Shown: one piece after another, positions 54,531 through 64,000 of the stretch
How positions within the stretch are numbered: position 1 is the first letter of the stretch
Layout: the number at the start of each line of letters is the position of its first letter
Assembly: GCA_934098515.1 (NCBI GenBank)
Contig: CAKOOK010000005.1
Location: forward strand, 18,931 to 82,930
Origin: an uncultured Bacilli bacterium
Lineage (GTDB): Bacteria > Bacillota_I > Bacilli_A > RF39 > UBA660
DNA: 64,000 nt
Direction: 5' to 3'
Notes under the pieces: generated by a model
What the model was told of the DNA's origin: nothing
Database searches by the model: none
Seen by the model: the letters and a program-made list of their open reading frames with translations, nothing else
Made by a program: the position numbers and the translations under genes

Positions 54531-57500
54531 GTGGCATACAAAATAGCAAAATTTGGTGACCATAGGGAAAGAGCGACTTTCTCTAAAACGATTAACAACT
54601 TTGAACTAGCAGATTTATTAGATATTCAAAAGAAATCATATCAGTGGTTTCTAGAAAGCGGTATTAAGGAAGTTTTCGATGACTTATTCCCAGTTGAGAG
54701 TTTCACCGGAAATATATCACTAGAATTTGGTGAATATTCTTTTGATGCGCCTAGATACTCAGTAAAGGAAGCAAAAGAACGTATGGTAACGTTTGCTGCT
54801 CCTTTAAAGGTTGAAGCTCGTGTATTTATTCATGAGACAGGTGAAGTTAAAGAACAAGAAGTCTTCCTTGGTGATATGCCTTTAATGACTGAGGCTGGAA
54901 CATTCATTATTAATGGTGTTGAAAGAGTTATTCAATCTCAGTTAGTTAGAAGTCCATCTATCTATTTTAAACGTGAAATTGATAAGAATGGTAGACCAGT
55001 TGTATCTGGGGAAATGATACCTAATCGTGGTACTTGGCTTGAGTTTGAACTTGATGCTCGTGATGTTATTTATGTTCGTATTGATAGAACTAGAAAAGTT
55101 CCTTTTACAACATTCTTAAGAGCGCTAGGACTATCTAGTGATGAATCTATTAAAGAAGTATTTGGTGATAATAGATTTATTGATAATACTTTAGAAAAAG
55201 ATAACACTAAAAATACTGATGAAGCACTTATTGAAATTTATGAAAAGTTAAAACCAGGTGAACCTGCAACACTTGATAGTGCAAAGAACCAGTTAATCGT
55301 TCGTTTCTTTGATCGTTTCAGATATGATTTAGCAAAAGTAGGACGTTATAAATTTAATAAGAAGTTAAATGTATTAGATCGTCTTTTGGGATGCACACTT
55401 GCAGAAAACTTAAAGTTTGATGGTGAGGTAGTAGCAACTAAGGGTGAAGTTATTGATAAAGCCCGTCTTGAAGAGTTAAGACCATACTTTGAAAAGGGTA
55501 TGTGCTTAAAGGAAGTATCTATTAATGAAGATTTAGATACATATAATAAGATTACTGAAGTTTTAGTAGTTGATAAGAATGATGAGACTAAGACTATTAA
55601 GATTATTGGTAATGATAATACTATTGATGAAAAGAGACTTACAATTAGTGATATTTATGCATCAATTAGTTATTATTTAAATTTACTTGATAATATTGGT
55701 AATATTGATGAGATTGACCATTTAGGAAATCGTCGTGTTCGTCAAGTTGGTGAGTTAATTCAAAATCAATTTAAAGTTGGTATGGCTCGTATGGAAAGAG
55801 TTATTCGTGAGAGAATGACTACACAAGAGATTGATACAGTTACACCTAAAACATTAATTAATATTAGACCAGTAACTGCTGCATTAAAAGAGTTCTTTGG
55901 TTCATCACAGTTATCTAAGTTCATGGATCAGATTAACCCAATTGCTGAACTTACTGATAAACGTCGTTTAAGTAGTTTAGGGCCAGGAGGTCTTTCTCGT
56001 GAGAGAGCAGGCATGGAAGTTCGTGATGTTAATGTTTCTCACTACGGACGTATTTGTCCAATTGAATCTCCAGAAGGAGCAAACATCGGGCTTATTACAT
56101 CACTAGCATCTTATGCTAAATTAAATGAATATGGATTTATTACTACTCCTTATAGAAAAGTTGTTAATAAGCATATTACAGATGATGTTGTTTATTTAAC
56201 TGCAGATGAAGAGGATGGTTATTATATTAGTCAAGCAACTGTTGCTGTAGATAAGGATAATAATATTACTGAGGAACAAGTTATCGCTCGTTTAAATGGT
56301 GAAAATGTTATGGTTGAGGCTGACAAAGTTAATTTTGTAGATGTTTCACCAAGTCAAATCGTTTCTGTAACAACAAGTTGTATACCATTTTTGGATCACG
56401 ATGATGCAAAGCGTGCCTTAATGGGTTCAAACATGCAACGTCAAGCTGTTCCACTACTTAGAACTGAAGCACCTATAGTTGGTACTGGTGTTGAATATAT
56501 TGCTGCTCGTGATTCAGGTTCTACTATTGTTTGTAAAGCTGATGGTGTAGTAGAGTATGCTGATTCTAAGAAGATTATTGTAAAAAATGCTAAGGGTAAA
56601 GATGAATATTACTTAGCTAACTTTGAAAGAAGTAATGCTGAAAGTAATTTCTCACATAATCCTATTGTTAGAGCAGGAGATAAAGTACATCGTGGTGAAG
56701 TTATTGCTGATGGACCATCTACTGATAAAGGTGAACTTGCTTTAGGTAAGAATATGGTTATTGCATTTATGACATGCAATGGTTATAACTATGAAGATGC
56801 TGTTGTATTAAATGAAAAGTTAGTTAAAGATGATGTTTATACATCACTACATATTGAACATTATGATATTGATTGTCGTGATACTAAGTTAGGACCTGAG
56901 GAAATTACTAGAGATATTCCAAATGTTTCTGAGGAAGCACGTAAGAACTTAGATGCTAATGGTATTATTAAGATTGGTACAGAAGTTCATGAAGGAGATA
57001 TCCTTGTTGGTAAGGTTACTCCAAAAGGAATGCAAGAGTTAACTAGTGAAGAAAAACTATTACATGCAATTTTTGGTGAGAAGACTCGTGAGGTAAGGGA
57101 TACATCACTAAGAGTTGCTCATGGTGCTGATGGTATTATTCATGATGTTAAGGTTTATACTAAAGAAAATTCTGATGAGTTATCTGCAGGCGTTAGTAAG
57201 GTAATTCGTGTATATATTATTCAAAAACGTAAGATTCAAGTTGGAGATAAGATGTCTGGGCGTCACGGAAATAAAGGTGTTGTAAGTTTAATTCTTCCAG
57301 AAGAAGATATGCCTTATTTACCAGATGGTACTCCAGTAGATATTGTATTAAATCCACAAGGTGTTCCATCTCGTATGAACTTAGGACAAATTTTAGAGCT
57401 ACACTTAGGTATGGCTGGTAAGAAACTTGGACTTCATTATGCTACCCCAGTATTTGATGGAGCTACAGTTGATGAAATAAGTGAAGAAATGGCTAAGGCT

Positions 57501-58178
57501 GGAATGGATCCAGATGGTAAGACTGTTCTATTTAATGGACGCACTGGTGAACCATTTGAAAATAGAGTAGCAGTTGGTGTTATGTATATGATTAAATTAC
57601 ATCACATGGTTGATGATAAGATTCATGCTCGTTCAACTGGTCCTTACTCATTAGTTACTCAACAACCTTTAGGTGGTAAAGCACAATTTGGTGGACAACG
57701 TTTCGGAGAGATGGAGGTTTGGGCACTATATGCTTATGGTGCAGCACATGTACTTCAAGAAATCTTAACTGTTAAATCAGATGATGTTCTAGGACGTGTT
57801 AAAGTTTATGAAGCATTAGTTAAAGGTAAGACAGTTAAAGGTGCTGGAATGCCAGAATCATTTAGAGTATTAATTAAAGAATTCCAAGCTCTAGGATTAG
57901 ATGTTCAAATTATTGATAATAATGATGTTACTCATGAACTAAAAGAACTAGAAGAAGAGGAAGATGAAACAAGTGATGCTATTACTATTGATGAAATAGA
58001 TGCAAAGACTGGTGCTATTAAAGGTAAAGAGGAGCTTCCTGCTCCTGAAGTTACTGATGAAGAACCTATAGAAGATTCTGAAGATGATGACTTTGAAGAT
58101 GAAGAAAATTTTGATGAAGAACCAACTAATGAAGATTTGGAAGAACTAGAAGAAGATCTAGAAGGGGATGAACTATAA
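54531..58178 (+). CDS. rpoB: RNA polymerase beta subunit
   Basis: The 1215-residue subunit has the usual order from EVFDDLFPVESFTGN to the C-terminal VKSDDVLGRVKVYEALVKG. The rifampicin region (near 456-490) reads SSQLSKFMDQINPIAELTD with KRRL. Relative to the family, position 513 (E. coli) is Lys463 instead of Gln and 526 is Asp476 instead of His. Both changes are known to cause resistance. The tail after residue 1140 is very acidic. It starts with GTG and has a ggggtgaa ribosome site. The stop overlaps rpoC. Confidence 0.98.
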   Translation: MAYKIAKFGDHRERATFSKTINNFELADLLDIQKKSYQWFLESGIKEVFDDLFPVESFTGNISLEFGEYSFDAPRYSVKEAKERMVTFAAPLKVEARVFIHETGEVKEQEVFLGDMPLMTEAGTFIINGVERVIQSQLVRSPSIYFKREIDKNGRPVVSGEMIPNRGTWLEFELDARDVIYVRIDRTRKVPFTTFLRALGLSSDESIKEVFGDNRFIDNTLEKDNTKNTDEALIEIYEKLKPGEPATLDSAKNQLIVRFFDRFRYDLAKVGRYKFNKKLNVLDRLLGCTLAENLKFDGEVVATKGEVIDKARLEELRPYFEKGMCLKEVSINEDLDTYNKITEVLVVDKNDETKTIKIIGNDNTIDEKRLTISDIYASISYYLNLLDNIGNIDEIDHLGNRRVRQVGELIQNQFKVGMARMERVIRERMTTQEIDTVTPKTLINIRPVTAALKEFFGSSQLSKFMDQINPIAELTDKRRLSSLGPGGLSRERAGMEVRDVNVSHYGRICPIESPEGANIGLITSLASYAKLNEYGFITTPYRKVVNKHITDDVVYLTADEEDGYYISQATVAVDKDNNITEEQVIARLNGENVMVEADKVNFVDVSPSQIVSVTTSCIPFLDHDDAKRALMGSNMQRQAVPLLRTEAPIVGTGVEYIAARDSGSTIVCKADGVVEYADSKKIIVKNAKGKDEYYLANFERSNAESNFSHNPIVRAGDKVHRGEVIADGPSTDKGELALGKNMVIAFMTCNGYNYEDAVVLNEKLVKDDVYTSLHIEHYDIDCRDTKLGPEEITRDIPNVSEEARKNLDANGIIKIGTEVHEGDILVGKVTPKGMQELTSEEKLLHAIFGEKTREVRDTSLRVAHGADGIIHDVKVYTKENSDELSAGVSKVIRVYIIQKRKIQVGDKMSGRHGNKGVVSLILPEEDMPYLPDGTPVDIVLNPQGVPSRMNLGQILELHLGMAGKKLGLHYATPVFDGATVDEISEEMAKAGMDPDGKTVLFNGRTGEPFENRVAVGVMYMIKLHHMVDDKIHARSTGPYSLVTQQPLGGKAQFGGQRFGEMEVWALYAYGAAHVLQEILTVKSDDVLGRVKVYEALVKGKTVKGAGMPESFRVLIKEFQALGLDVQIIDNNDVTHELKELEEEEDETSDAITIDEIDAKTGAIKGKEELPAPEVTDEEPIEDSEDDDFEDEENFDEEPTNEDLEELEEDLEGDEL

Positions 58179-61100
58179 TGATCGAAGTAAATAATATTAA
58201 AGGAATTCGTATAGGAATCGCAAGCCCTGAAAAAATCAGAAGCTGGAGTTATGGTGAGATTAAGAAACCAGAGACTATCAACTATCGTACTTTAAAACCT
58301 GAAAGAGATGGTTTATTCTGTGAAAAGATCTTTGGACCAACAAAAGACTTCGAATGTTCTTGTGGTAAATATAAGAGATTAAGATATAAAAATGTTGTAT
58401 GTGATAGATGTGGAGTAGAAGTAACTCGTTCTAAAGTTCGTCGTGAACGTATGGGACATATTGAGCTTGCTTCTCCTTGCTCACATATTTGGTTCTTTAA
58501 AGGTGTTCCATCAAAGATGGGATTAGTTCTAGATATGTCTCCAAGAGATTTAGAAGAAGTTTTATACTTTGTTAGTTATGTAGTAATTAATCCAGGATCT
58601 GCTCCTTTAGAGAAAAAACAAACTTTATCTGATAAAGAATATCGTGCTTACTATGAAAAGTATGGAAATACTTTTGAAGTAGGTATGGGTGCTGAAGCAA
58701 TCAAAAAATTACTTGAAGAAGTAGATGTTGATGCTGAAATTGAAAAATTAAATAAAGAATTAGATGGTGCTACTGGTCAAAAACGTATCCGTCTTGTTAA
58801 GAGATTAGATTGTTTAGTAGCTTTCCAAACTTCTGGAAATAAGCCATCATGGATGGTTCTAGATGTTATTCCTGTAATACCTCCAGAGCTCCGTCCAATG
58901 ATTCAACTTGATGGTGGCCGTTTTGCTACTAGTGATTTAAATGATTTATATCGTCGTATTATTAATCGTAATAATCGTCTTAAAAAATTATTAGAACTAG
59001 GTGCTCCGTCAATTATTGTTCAAAATGAAAAACGTATGTTACAAGAAGCAGTAGATACATTATTTGATAATGGTAGAAGAGGTAGAAGTATCTCTGGTGC
59101 TGGTAATAGACCACTTAAGTCATTATCAAGTATGCTTAAAGGTAAACAAGGACGTTTCCGTCAAAACTTATTAGGTAAGAGAGTTGACTATTCTGGTCGT
59201 TCTGTTATCGTTGTAGGACCTAGTCTTAAGATGTATGAGTGTGGTCTTCCAAAGGATATGGCTTTAGAGTTATTTAAACCTCATGTAATTAATGGTTTAG
59301 TATCTCGTGGCCTTGCTCATAATATTAAAGGTGCTAAAAAGCTTATTGATAATAAAGATGACTGTGTATGGGATGTTGTAGAGGATGTTATTACAGAATA
59401 TCCTGTAATGCTTAACCGTGCTCCAACACTACACAGATTAGGTATTCAAGCATTCGAACCTAAACTAGTAGGTGGAAAAGCAATAAGACTTCACCCATTA
59501 GTTTGTGCAGCTTTTAATGCCGATTTCGATGGCGACCAAATGGCTATCCATGTACCACTATCAGAAGAGGCTAAGGCTGAAGCTAGAATATTAATGCTTG
59601 GTGCTAACAATATCCTTAAACCATCTGATGGTAAACCAATCGTTACTCCATCACAAGATATGGTTTTAGGTAACTACTATATTACAGTAGAATATGCTGG
59701 AGAAGATAATGAAGGTAAAGTTTATAAAAACTCTAATGAAGCTATTATGGCTTATGAAAGAAGAGAAATTACACTTCATACTAGAATAGCTGTTCCAGTA
59801 TCATCATTTAAATATAAATTATTTACAGATGATGTTAAAGATAAATATTTAGTTACTACTGCTGGTAAGTTAATCTTTAATGAAATTTTACCAGATACAT
59901 TCCCTTATATCAATGAACCAACTAAGGATAACATTGAGGGAATTACTCCAAGCAAGTATTTCTTAGAAAGAGGAACTAATATTCCTGAGGCTATAGCTGC
60001 TATGCCAGTAGCTGGTGCATTTGCTAAGAAAACTTTACAACAGATTATTGCTCAAGTATTTAGAAGATATAAGACTACTGAAACATCTATGATGTTAGAT
60101 AGACTTAAAGATTTAGGATTTAAATACTCTACAATCTCTGGTATTACATTTAGTTTATTTGATATCAAGACAAGTACTCATAAAGCAGAATTTGTTGCTG
60201 AAGGACAAGAAAAAGTTAATAAAATTAATAAACAATTCCAAAGAGGTCTTATTACTGATGAAGAAAGACATAACTCAGTATGTGATGCTTGGAATGCGGT
60301 AAACGGAAAAGTTCAACAAGAACTTAAGAAGATTGCCGAAGAAGATGTACGTAATCCAATCTTCATGATGATGACCTCTGGTGCCCGTGGTTCATTAAAT
60401 CAGTTCTCACAGATGGCTGGTATGCGTGGACTTATGGCAAAACCAAATGGTGACTCAATTGAAATTCCAATTACAACATCTCTATATGAAGGACACTCAG
60501 TAAACGAATTCTTCATTAACACACATGGTGCTCGTAAAGGTACTGCTGATACAGCACTTAAGACTGCAAACTCTGGTTACTTAACTAGACGTTTAGTAGA
60601 TGTTGCTCAAGATATTATTATCAAAGAAGAAGATTGTGGATGTAAGAGTGGACTTGTGGTAAGCGACTTTATTGATGATAAAGATGGATCAGTTATTGAA
60701 AGCTTATCTGAAAGAATTATTGGTCGTTATACTGCTAAGAAAGTTATTAACCCTGAAACTAAAGAAGTTATTATAGATAAAAATGAACAAATTACAGAAA
60801 CTATTGCAAATAAGATTGTTAAAGCTGGTATTAAGAGTGTTGAGATTAGAAGCGTACTTACTTGTCGTAGTGAAACTGGTATTTGTCAAAAATGTTATGG
60901 TAACAACTTAGCAACTGGTAACCTAGTTGAAAATGGTGAAGCTGTAGGTATTATGGCTGCACAATCAATTGGTGAACCAGGTACACAGCTTACAATGCGT
61001 ACATTCCACTCAGGTGGTGTAGCAGGAGCTGAAGATATTACTCAAGGTCTTCCACGTGTAGAAGAAATCTTTGAAGCACGTAATCCTAAAGGTAAAGCTA

Positions 61101-61906
61101 CTATTGCGGAAATTACTGGTAAGATTACTAAGATTGAAGATGCTAATGGTAAATGGGATATCACTATCATGAATGATGCTGATAGCCGTAAACATACAAC
61201 TACATATGGTGCTAAATTAAGAGTAGAAGAAGGCATGGAAGTTAATGCTGGTGATAGATTAACAGAAGGAACTATTTCTCCAAAAGAATTACTTGCTGTT
61301 ACTGATGCTATAACTACTCAAGAATATATTTTAAGAGAAATTCAAAAAGTATTTAAATCACAAGGTGTTGATATTGCTGATAAACATATTGAAGTAATTG
61401 CAAGCCGTATGATTAATAAGATGCGTATTACTGATGCTGGTGATACTGACTTAGTTGCTGGACTATCTGTATCAATTAGAAAGTTTATGGCTAAGAATAA
61501 ACCGGTTATCCTTGAAGGTAAGGTTCCAGCAACAGGTTATCCAATTATCTTAGGTATTACAAAATCAAGTTTAGAAACAGATTCATTCTTATCTGCTGCA
61601 TCATTCCAAGAAACTACAAGAGTTCTTACAGATGCTGCTATTAAGGGTAAAGTTGATGAATTAAAGGGTCTAAAAGAAAATGTAATTCTTGGTAAGTTAA
61701 TTCCTGCTGGTACTGGTGCTAAAGGATACTCAGATATTGAAATTGAATTATCAAAAGAATATATGGGTGATGAACCATCAGAAGTTTTAGAAGAGGAATT
61801 TATTGATGATGCTGAACTTGAAACTGAAACAAATGAAGCAGACGTAAATGAAACTACTGAAACACCAGAAATTGCTGAAGAAGTAAATGAAGAGACTACT
61901 GAATAG
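58178..61906 (+). CDS. rpoC: RNA polymerase beta' subunit
   Basis: The 1242-residue subunit has a zinc finger CSCGKYKRLRYKNVVCDRCG near residue 60, the catalytic NADFDGDQMAIH near 448, a second zinc site (CGCKSG...CRSETGICQKC) and the trigger-loop region QSIGEPGTQLTMRTFHSGG near 930. An acidic, Glu/Thr-rich tail of about 45 residues follows the body. The start overlaps the rpoB stop by one base. Confidence 0.98.
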   Translation: MIEVNNIKGIRIGIASPEKIRSWSYGEIKKPETINYRTLKPERDGLFCEKIFGPTKDFECSCGKYKRLRYKNVVCDRCGVEVTRSKVRRERMGHIELASPCSHIWFFKGVPSKMGLVLDMSPRDLEEVLYFVSYVVINPGSAPLEKKQTLSDKEYRAYYEKYGNTFEVGMGAEAIKKLLEEVDVDAEIEKLNKELDGATGQKRIRLVKRLDCLVAFQTSGNKPSWMVLDVIPVIPPELRPMIQLDGGRFATSDLNDLYRRIINRNNRLKKLLELGAPSIIVQNEKRMLQEAVDTLFDNGRRGRSISGAGNRPLKSLSSMLKGKQGRFRQNLLGKRVDYSGRSVIVVGPSLKMYECGLPKDMALELFKPHVINGLVSRGLAHNIKGAKKLIDNKDDCVWDVVEDVITEYPVMLNRAPTLHRLGIQAFEPKLVGGKAIRLHPLVCAAFNADFDGDQMAIHVPLSEEAKAEARILMLGANNILKPSDGKPIVTPSQDMVLGNYYITVEYAGEDNEGKVYKNSNEAIMAYERREITLHTRIAVPVSSFKYKLFTDDVKDKYLVTTAGKLIFNEILPDTFPYINEPTKDNIEGITPSKYFLERGTNIPEAIAAMPVAGAFAKKTLQQIIAQVFRRYKTTETSMMLDRLKDLGFKYSTISGITFSLFDIKTSTHKAEFVAEGQEKVNKINKQFQRGLITDEERHNSVCDAWNAVNGKVQQELKKIAEEDVRNPIFMMMTSGARGSLNQFSQMAGMRGLMAKPNGDSIEIPITTSLYEGHSVNEFFINTHGARKGTADTALKTANSGYLTRRLVDVAQDIIIKEEDCGCKSGLVVSDFIDDKDGSVIESLSERIIGRYTAKKVINPETKEVIIDKNEQITETIANKIVKAGIKSVEIRSVLTCRSETGICQKCYGNNLATGNLVENGEAVGIMAAQSIGEPGTQLTMRTFHSGGVAGAEDITQGLPRVEEIFEARNPKGKATIAEITGKITKIEDANGKWDITIMNDADSRKHTTTYGAKLRVEEGMEVNAGDRLTEGTISPKELLAVTDAITTQEYILREIQKVFKSQGVDIADKHIEVIASRMINKMRITDAGDTDLVAGLSVSIRKFMAKNKPVILEGKVPATGYPIILGITKSSLETDSFLSAASFQETTRVLTDAAIKGKVDELKGLKENVILGKLIPAGTGAKGYSDIEIELSKEYMGDEPSEVLEEEFIDDAELETETNEADVNETTETPEIAEEVNEETTE

Positions 61907-61917
61907 TAGTCTTTTTC
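61893..61917 (+). terminator. Terminator of rpoB-rpoC
   Basis: AGACTACT/AGTAGTCT with a four-base loop, overlapping the last codons, then TTTTT. Confidence 0.75.
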
Positions 61918-61972
61918 ATATTGTAATCATTAAGAAAATATTATATACTTAATATAGATTAGAAAGGAGAAA

Positions 61973-62572
61973 ATGAAGATGATTGAAGGTTTATTAGCTG
62001 CAAGTTTAATTACATTAATTGTTGTCTTTTTAATTTGTTCACCACTTTTAATACTTTGGATTGTAGCTTCTTGGAAACTTTTTAAAAAGTGTGGAAGAGA
62101 AGGTTGGGAAGGCATCGTTCCAATATATAGAGATTATGTATTAATTCAAATTACGGGAATTAAATGGTGGGTAATCTTTATTCTTATAATAGGTTACTTT
62201 ACAACAGGTTCATCTTTTATGGGCTTTATTCTTAGCTTATTTACTTTATTTACTAGATTCTGTATTTACTATAATTTAAGTAAGAAAATGGGTAAAGATC
62301 CAATTGGTTTTGGAATTGGTCTTACTCTATTACCATTTATCTTTATTCCAATACTAGCATTTGGTTCTAGTGAATATAGAGATTGTGAAGTTAGTGCTTA
62401 TGGAGTTATTCCTGAAGATAAAGTAAATGCGGCTGCTGATAATGTAAAAGAAACTGCTAAAAAGACTGCTTCTAAAAGTACTACTAAAACTGGAGCAAAA
62501 TTCTGTACTAATTGTGGTGCTGAACTAACTGGTGGTAAATTTTGTTCTAAATGTGGTCATGAAATACACTAA
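61973..62572 (+). CDS. DUF5684-like membrane protein with zinc ribbon
   Basis: The 199-residue protein has four or so membrane segments (residues 5-130) containing LFKKCGREGWEGIVPIYRDY, typical of DUF5684 proteins, and then a Lys/Thr linker. It ends with a zinc ribbon CTNCGAELTGGKFCSKCGHE. The function is not known. The ribosome site gaaaggaga is strong. Confidence 0.75.
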   Translation: MKMIEGLLAASLITLIVVFLICSPLLILWIVASWKLFKKCGREGWEGIVPIYRDYVLIQITGIKWWVIFILIIGYFTTGSSFMGFILSLFTLFTRFCIYYNLSKKMGKDPIGFGIGLTLLPFIFIPILAFGSSEYRDCEVSAYGVIPEDKVNAAADNVKETAKKTASKSTTKTGAKFCTNCGAELTGGKFCSKCGHEIH

Positions 62573-62590
62573 CATAGTGTATTTTTTTTT
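62563..62590 (+). terminator. Terminator of the DUF5684-like gene
   Basis: AATACACTA/TAGTGTATT stem, three-base loop, T run. The left arm overlaps the end of the coding region. Confidence 0.75.
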
Positions 62591-62628
62591 AACTTATGCT
62601 ATAATTCTATATAGGATAGGTGAAAGAT

Positions 62629-62985
62629 ATGAAAAGACAAAAGCTTATTTTGAAACACTGCCCACATTTTTATAAGATATTAGATTTTGAAATATATGAA
62701 GATGATGTTATATCTTCTAAGTTAATTAGTTTATATAAAGACTATATATTTAGTATAGATGTTACTGATGAAAGGGCATTAAAAAAAGCAGAAAAGATTG
62801 ATTTAATAATTAGTAAATATATAGATGATTATTTATTTAGAAAAGAACTTCAAAGAGGATGTGTTAATATTAAAATAGACTCAAGTAAAGATATTACAAC
62901 GGGTTTAATTGAGGGAATATTTAATTTATATGATAATTATGAAAATGGTTATACGAGAAATATTTATTTTGCGAGGTGGATATAA
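62629..62985 (+). CDS. Uncharacterised small protein
   Basis: The 118-residue product from ATG 62629 is not recognised. It reads KRQKLILKHCPHFYKILDFE at its start and ISKYIDDYLFRKELQRG in the middle. No membrane segment or metal motif is seen. It stops one base before the next gene, so the two form an operon behind a GGTGAAAG ribosome site. Confidence 0.55.
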   Translation: MKRQKLILKHCPHFYKILDFEIYEDDVISSKLISLYKDYIFSIDVTDERALKKAEKIDLIISKYIDDYLFRKELQRGCVNIKIDSSKDITTGLIEGIFNLYDNYENGYTRNIYFARWI

Positions 62986-63864
62986 ATGGATCAAGATTTC
63001 TATTTTGAAGAATCTAACCCTAAATGGGTAACTATAATTATTGTAATTCTAGTAATTGCTGGATTAGGTGCAGGTTATTATTTTTATAAAGAATATAAGA
63101 AACAAGTAGTAAAAGTGAAAGATGTAACAATTGAACTTGGTTCTAAACCTAGTGAAGATATAAGTTCTTATGCTAATGGAGCTACTGAAGGATATACTTT
63201 AAGTTTACCAGATAATTTAGTAAATGAAGAAGGTAATACTTATATGGTTGGTGAATATAGTTATAAAATTAAAAAAGGAGACTCTACTAAAAGAGGCAAG
63301 ATCTTTGTTAAAGATACGACTGCACCTACTGTAACTGTTAAAGAGATAACTGTTGGAGTTAAAGAAGAGTTTGAGCCTTATGAATTTTTAGAATCTTGTA
63401 ATGACTTATCATTACCTTGTAAGACTTTTTATAAAAAAGATTCTTATGCTAAATTGAATGAAAAAGCAGGAAAGTATGATTTAGAAATCGTTGTTGAGGA
63501 TAAATATGGTAATAAAGTAAGTAAGGATGTTGTTTTAAATGTTAGTGAAACTGAATCTTTATTATCATTAAAACAAAATGATGATGTAGTAGTGTCAATG
63601 ACTCCAGAAGATAAAGATTGGAATAAGACATATACTTATAAATTTCCTAAAGCTGTTCCTAGTGATGGTGATGAATATGAAGCTAAATTTTTAGAAATTA
63701 ATTCAATGGATTTTAGTAGTAAGTTTGATAAAAAAATAATTAATCAGTATTCAATTACAACCTATAATAAATATGGATATGCAATTGGTATAAGTGTTAA
63801 ATTGTTTTTTGAAGATAATACAACGCAGTATTTAACAGAAAGTGATTTAAAAGAAGAAAATTAA
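62986..63864 (+). CDS. Membrane-anchored protein with Ig-like beta domains
   Basis: The 292-residue product has one membrane segment near residues 14-33 (WVTIIIVILVIAGLGAGYYF) and the rest outside. Two beta-sandwich-like repeats are visible, the second marked by VKDTTAPTVTVKEITV and VEDKYGNKVSKDVVLNV, as in DUF5011-type bacterial Ig domains. It may be a surface or envelope protein. Its C-terminal part is not recognised. Confidence 0.65.
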   Translation: MDQDFYFEESNPKWVTIIIVILVIAGLGAGYYFYKEYKKQVVKVKDVTIELGSKPSEDISSYANGATEGYTLSLPDNLVNEEGNTYMVGEYSYKIKKGDSTKRGKIFVKDTTAPTVTVKEITVGVKEEFEPYEFLESCNDLSLPCKTFYKKDSYAKLNEKAGKYDLEIVVEDKYGNKVSKDVVLNVSETESLLSLKQNDDVVVSMTPEDKDWNKTYTYKFPKAVPSDGDEYEAKFLEINSMDFSSKFDKKIINQYSITTYNKYGYAIGISVKLFFEDNTTQYLTESDLKEEN

Positions 63865-63872
63865 TTAAAAAT

Positions 63873-63922
63873 AACTTGCACTAGATATAAAAATTTGATA
63901 TATTATTAGTGCAAGTTTTATT
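63873..63922 (+). terminator. Terminator before tRNA-Met
   Basis: A perfect 11-bp stem AACTTGCACTA/TAGTGCAAGTT with an AT-rich 23-base loop, then T-rich sequence. Confidence 0.65.
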
Positions 63923-63924
63923 TT

Positions 63925-64000
63925 GGCGGTGTAGCTCAGTTGGCTAGAGCATCCGGTTCATACCCGGCAGGTCGGGAGTTCAAATCTCTCCGCCGCTACC
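63925..64000 (+). tRNA. tRNA-Met (elongator-like, anticodon CAT), truncated by window end
   Basis: Acceptor GGCGGTG/CGCCGCT, loop GTTCATACC with anticodon CAT, T-loop TTCAAAT. The last base of the CCA lies beyond the window. The acceptor and body match Bacillus elongator tRNA-Met more than initiator. Confidence 0.9.

Overview
The window comes from a strongly AT-rich, low-GC Gram-positive (Bacillota) chromosome that uses the standard bacterial code: tryptophan is TGG, and TGA ends many genes at tight overlaps (for example 15743-15745 and 17024-17026). Gene orders match Bacillus: radC-mreC-mreD-spoIVFA-spoIVFB-rplU-prp-rpmA, spoIIP-(yqxA position), sirA-yneF, yceD-rpmF, rpsU-yqeY, yqfC-yqfD-ybeY-dgkA-cdd-era-yqzL-recO, and rsmC-like-rpoB-rpoC. 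Many conserved partners are missing (mreB, minC, minD, phoH, rplJ/rplL), which suggests a reduced genome. Sporulation genes are spread through the window: spoIVA, spoIVFA, spoIVFB, spoIIP, yqfC, yqfD, a sirA candidate and sigK with a pro-sequence. The best guess is an uncultured, host-associated, spore-forming Bacilli lineage near the Mollicutes/Erysipelotrichia branch. The lineage is inference.

Layout. 0-1.3 kb: the end of an avd-like gene and the reverse transcriptase of a diversity-generating retroelement (DGR). 1.4-2.4 kb: a RhuM-family gene. 2.5-5.9 kb: spoIVA, whose last 55 bp are duplicated 1.9 kb downstream around an insertion carrying an AbiEi-like gene and a PD-(D/E)XK nuclease. 6-11 kb: HU, RecD2, an AI-2E-family exporter, a transglutaminase-like protein and S20. 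11.2-13 kb: the likely DGR target, a surface protein whose 3' end has the NNC codon signature of adenine mutagenesis. 13-15.2 kb: three uncharacterised genes. 15.3-19.7 kb: the shape/sporulation/ribosome cluster. 19.7-20.2 kb: four tRNA genes. 20.3-28.7 kb: a metal-binding-like lipoprotein, YidD, RNase III, SMC, SpoIIP and an ATP-grasp protein. 28.8-29.5 kb: two tandem type I toxin-antitoxin-like loci. 29.6-36.7 kb: a membrane nuclease-like protein, a PfkB pseudokinase, Smr, Obg, YneF, L32, S21 and YqeY. 36.7-43 kb: an accessory island with a helicase carrying HA repeats and its broken copy, a decayed DGR-target relative, and an AbiEi/AbiEii pair under a palindromic promoter. 43-51.2 kb: yqfC to alaS, including a very short alanyl-tRNA synthetase. 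51.2-52.6 kb: two XRE regulators and sigK. 52.7-64 kb: rpoB and rpoC with neighbours, ending in tRNA-Met.

How parts fit. The DGR reverse transcriptase, the avd fragment and the 11.2 kb target form a plausible diversification system whose template repeat is probably upstream of position 1. SpoIVFA/SpoIVFB and the pro-sequence of sigma-K form a complete late-sporulation proteolytic switch. Prp and the N-terminally extended L27 form a ribosome-maturation pair. Several enzyme families here have lost catalytic or ligand residues (second cytidine deaminase, PfkB protein, TroA-like lipoprotein). RpoB carries residues linked to rifampicin resistance.
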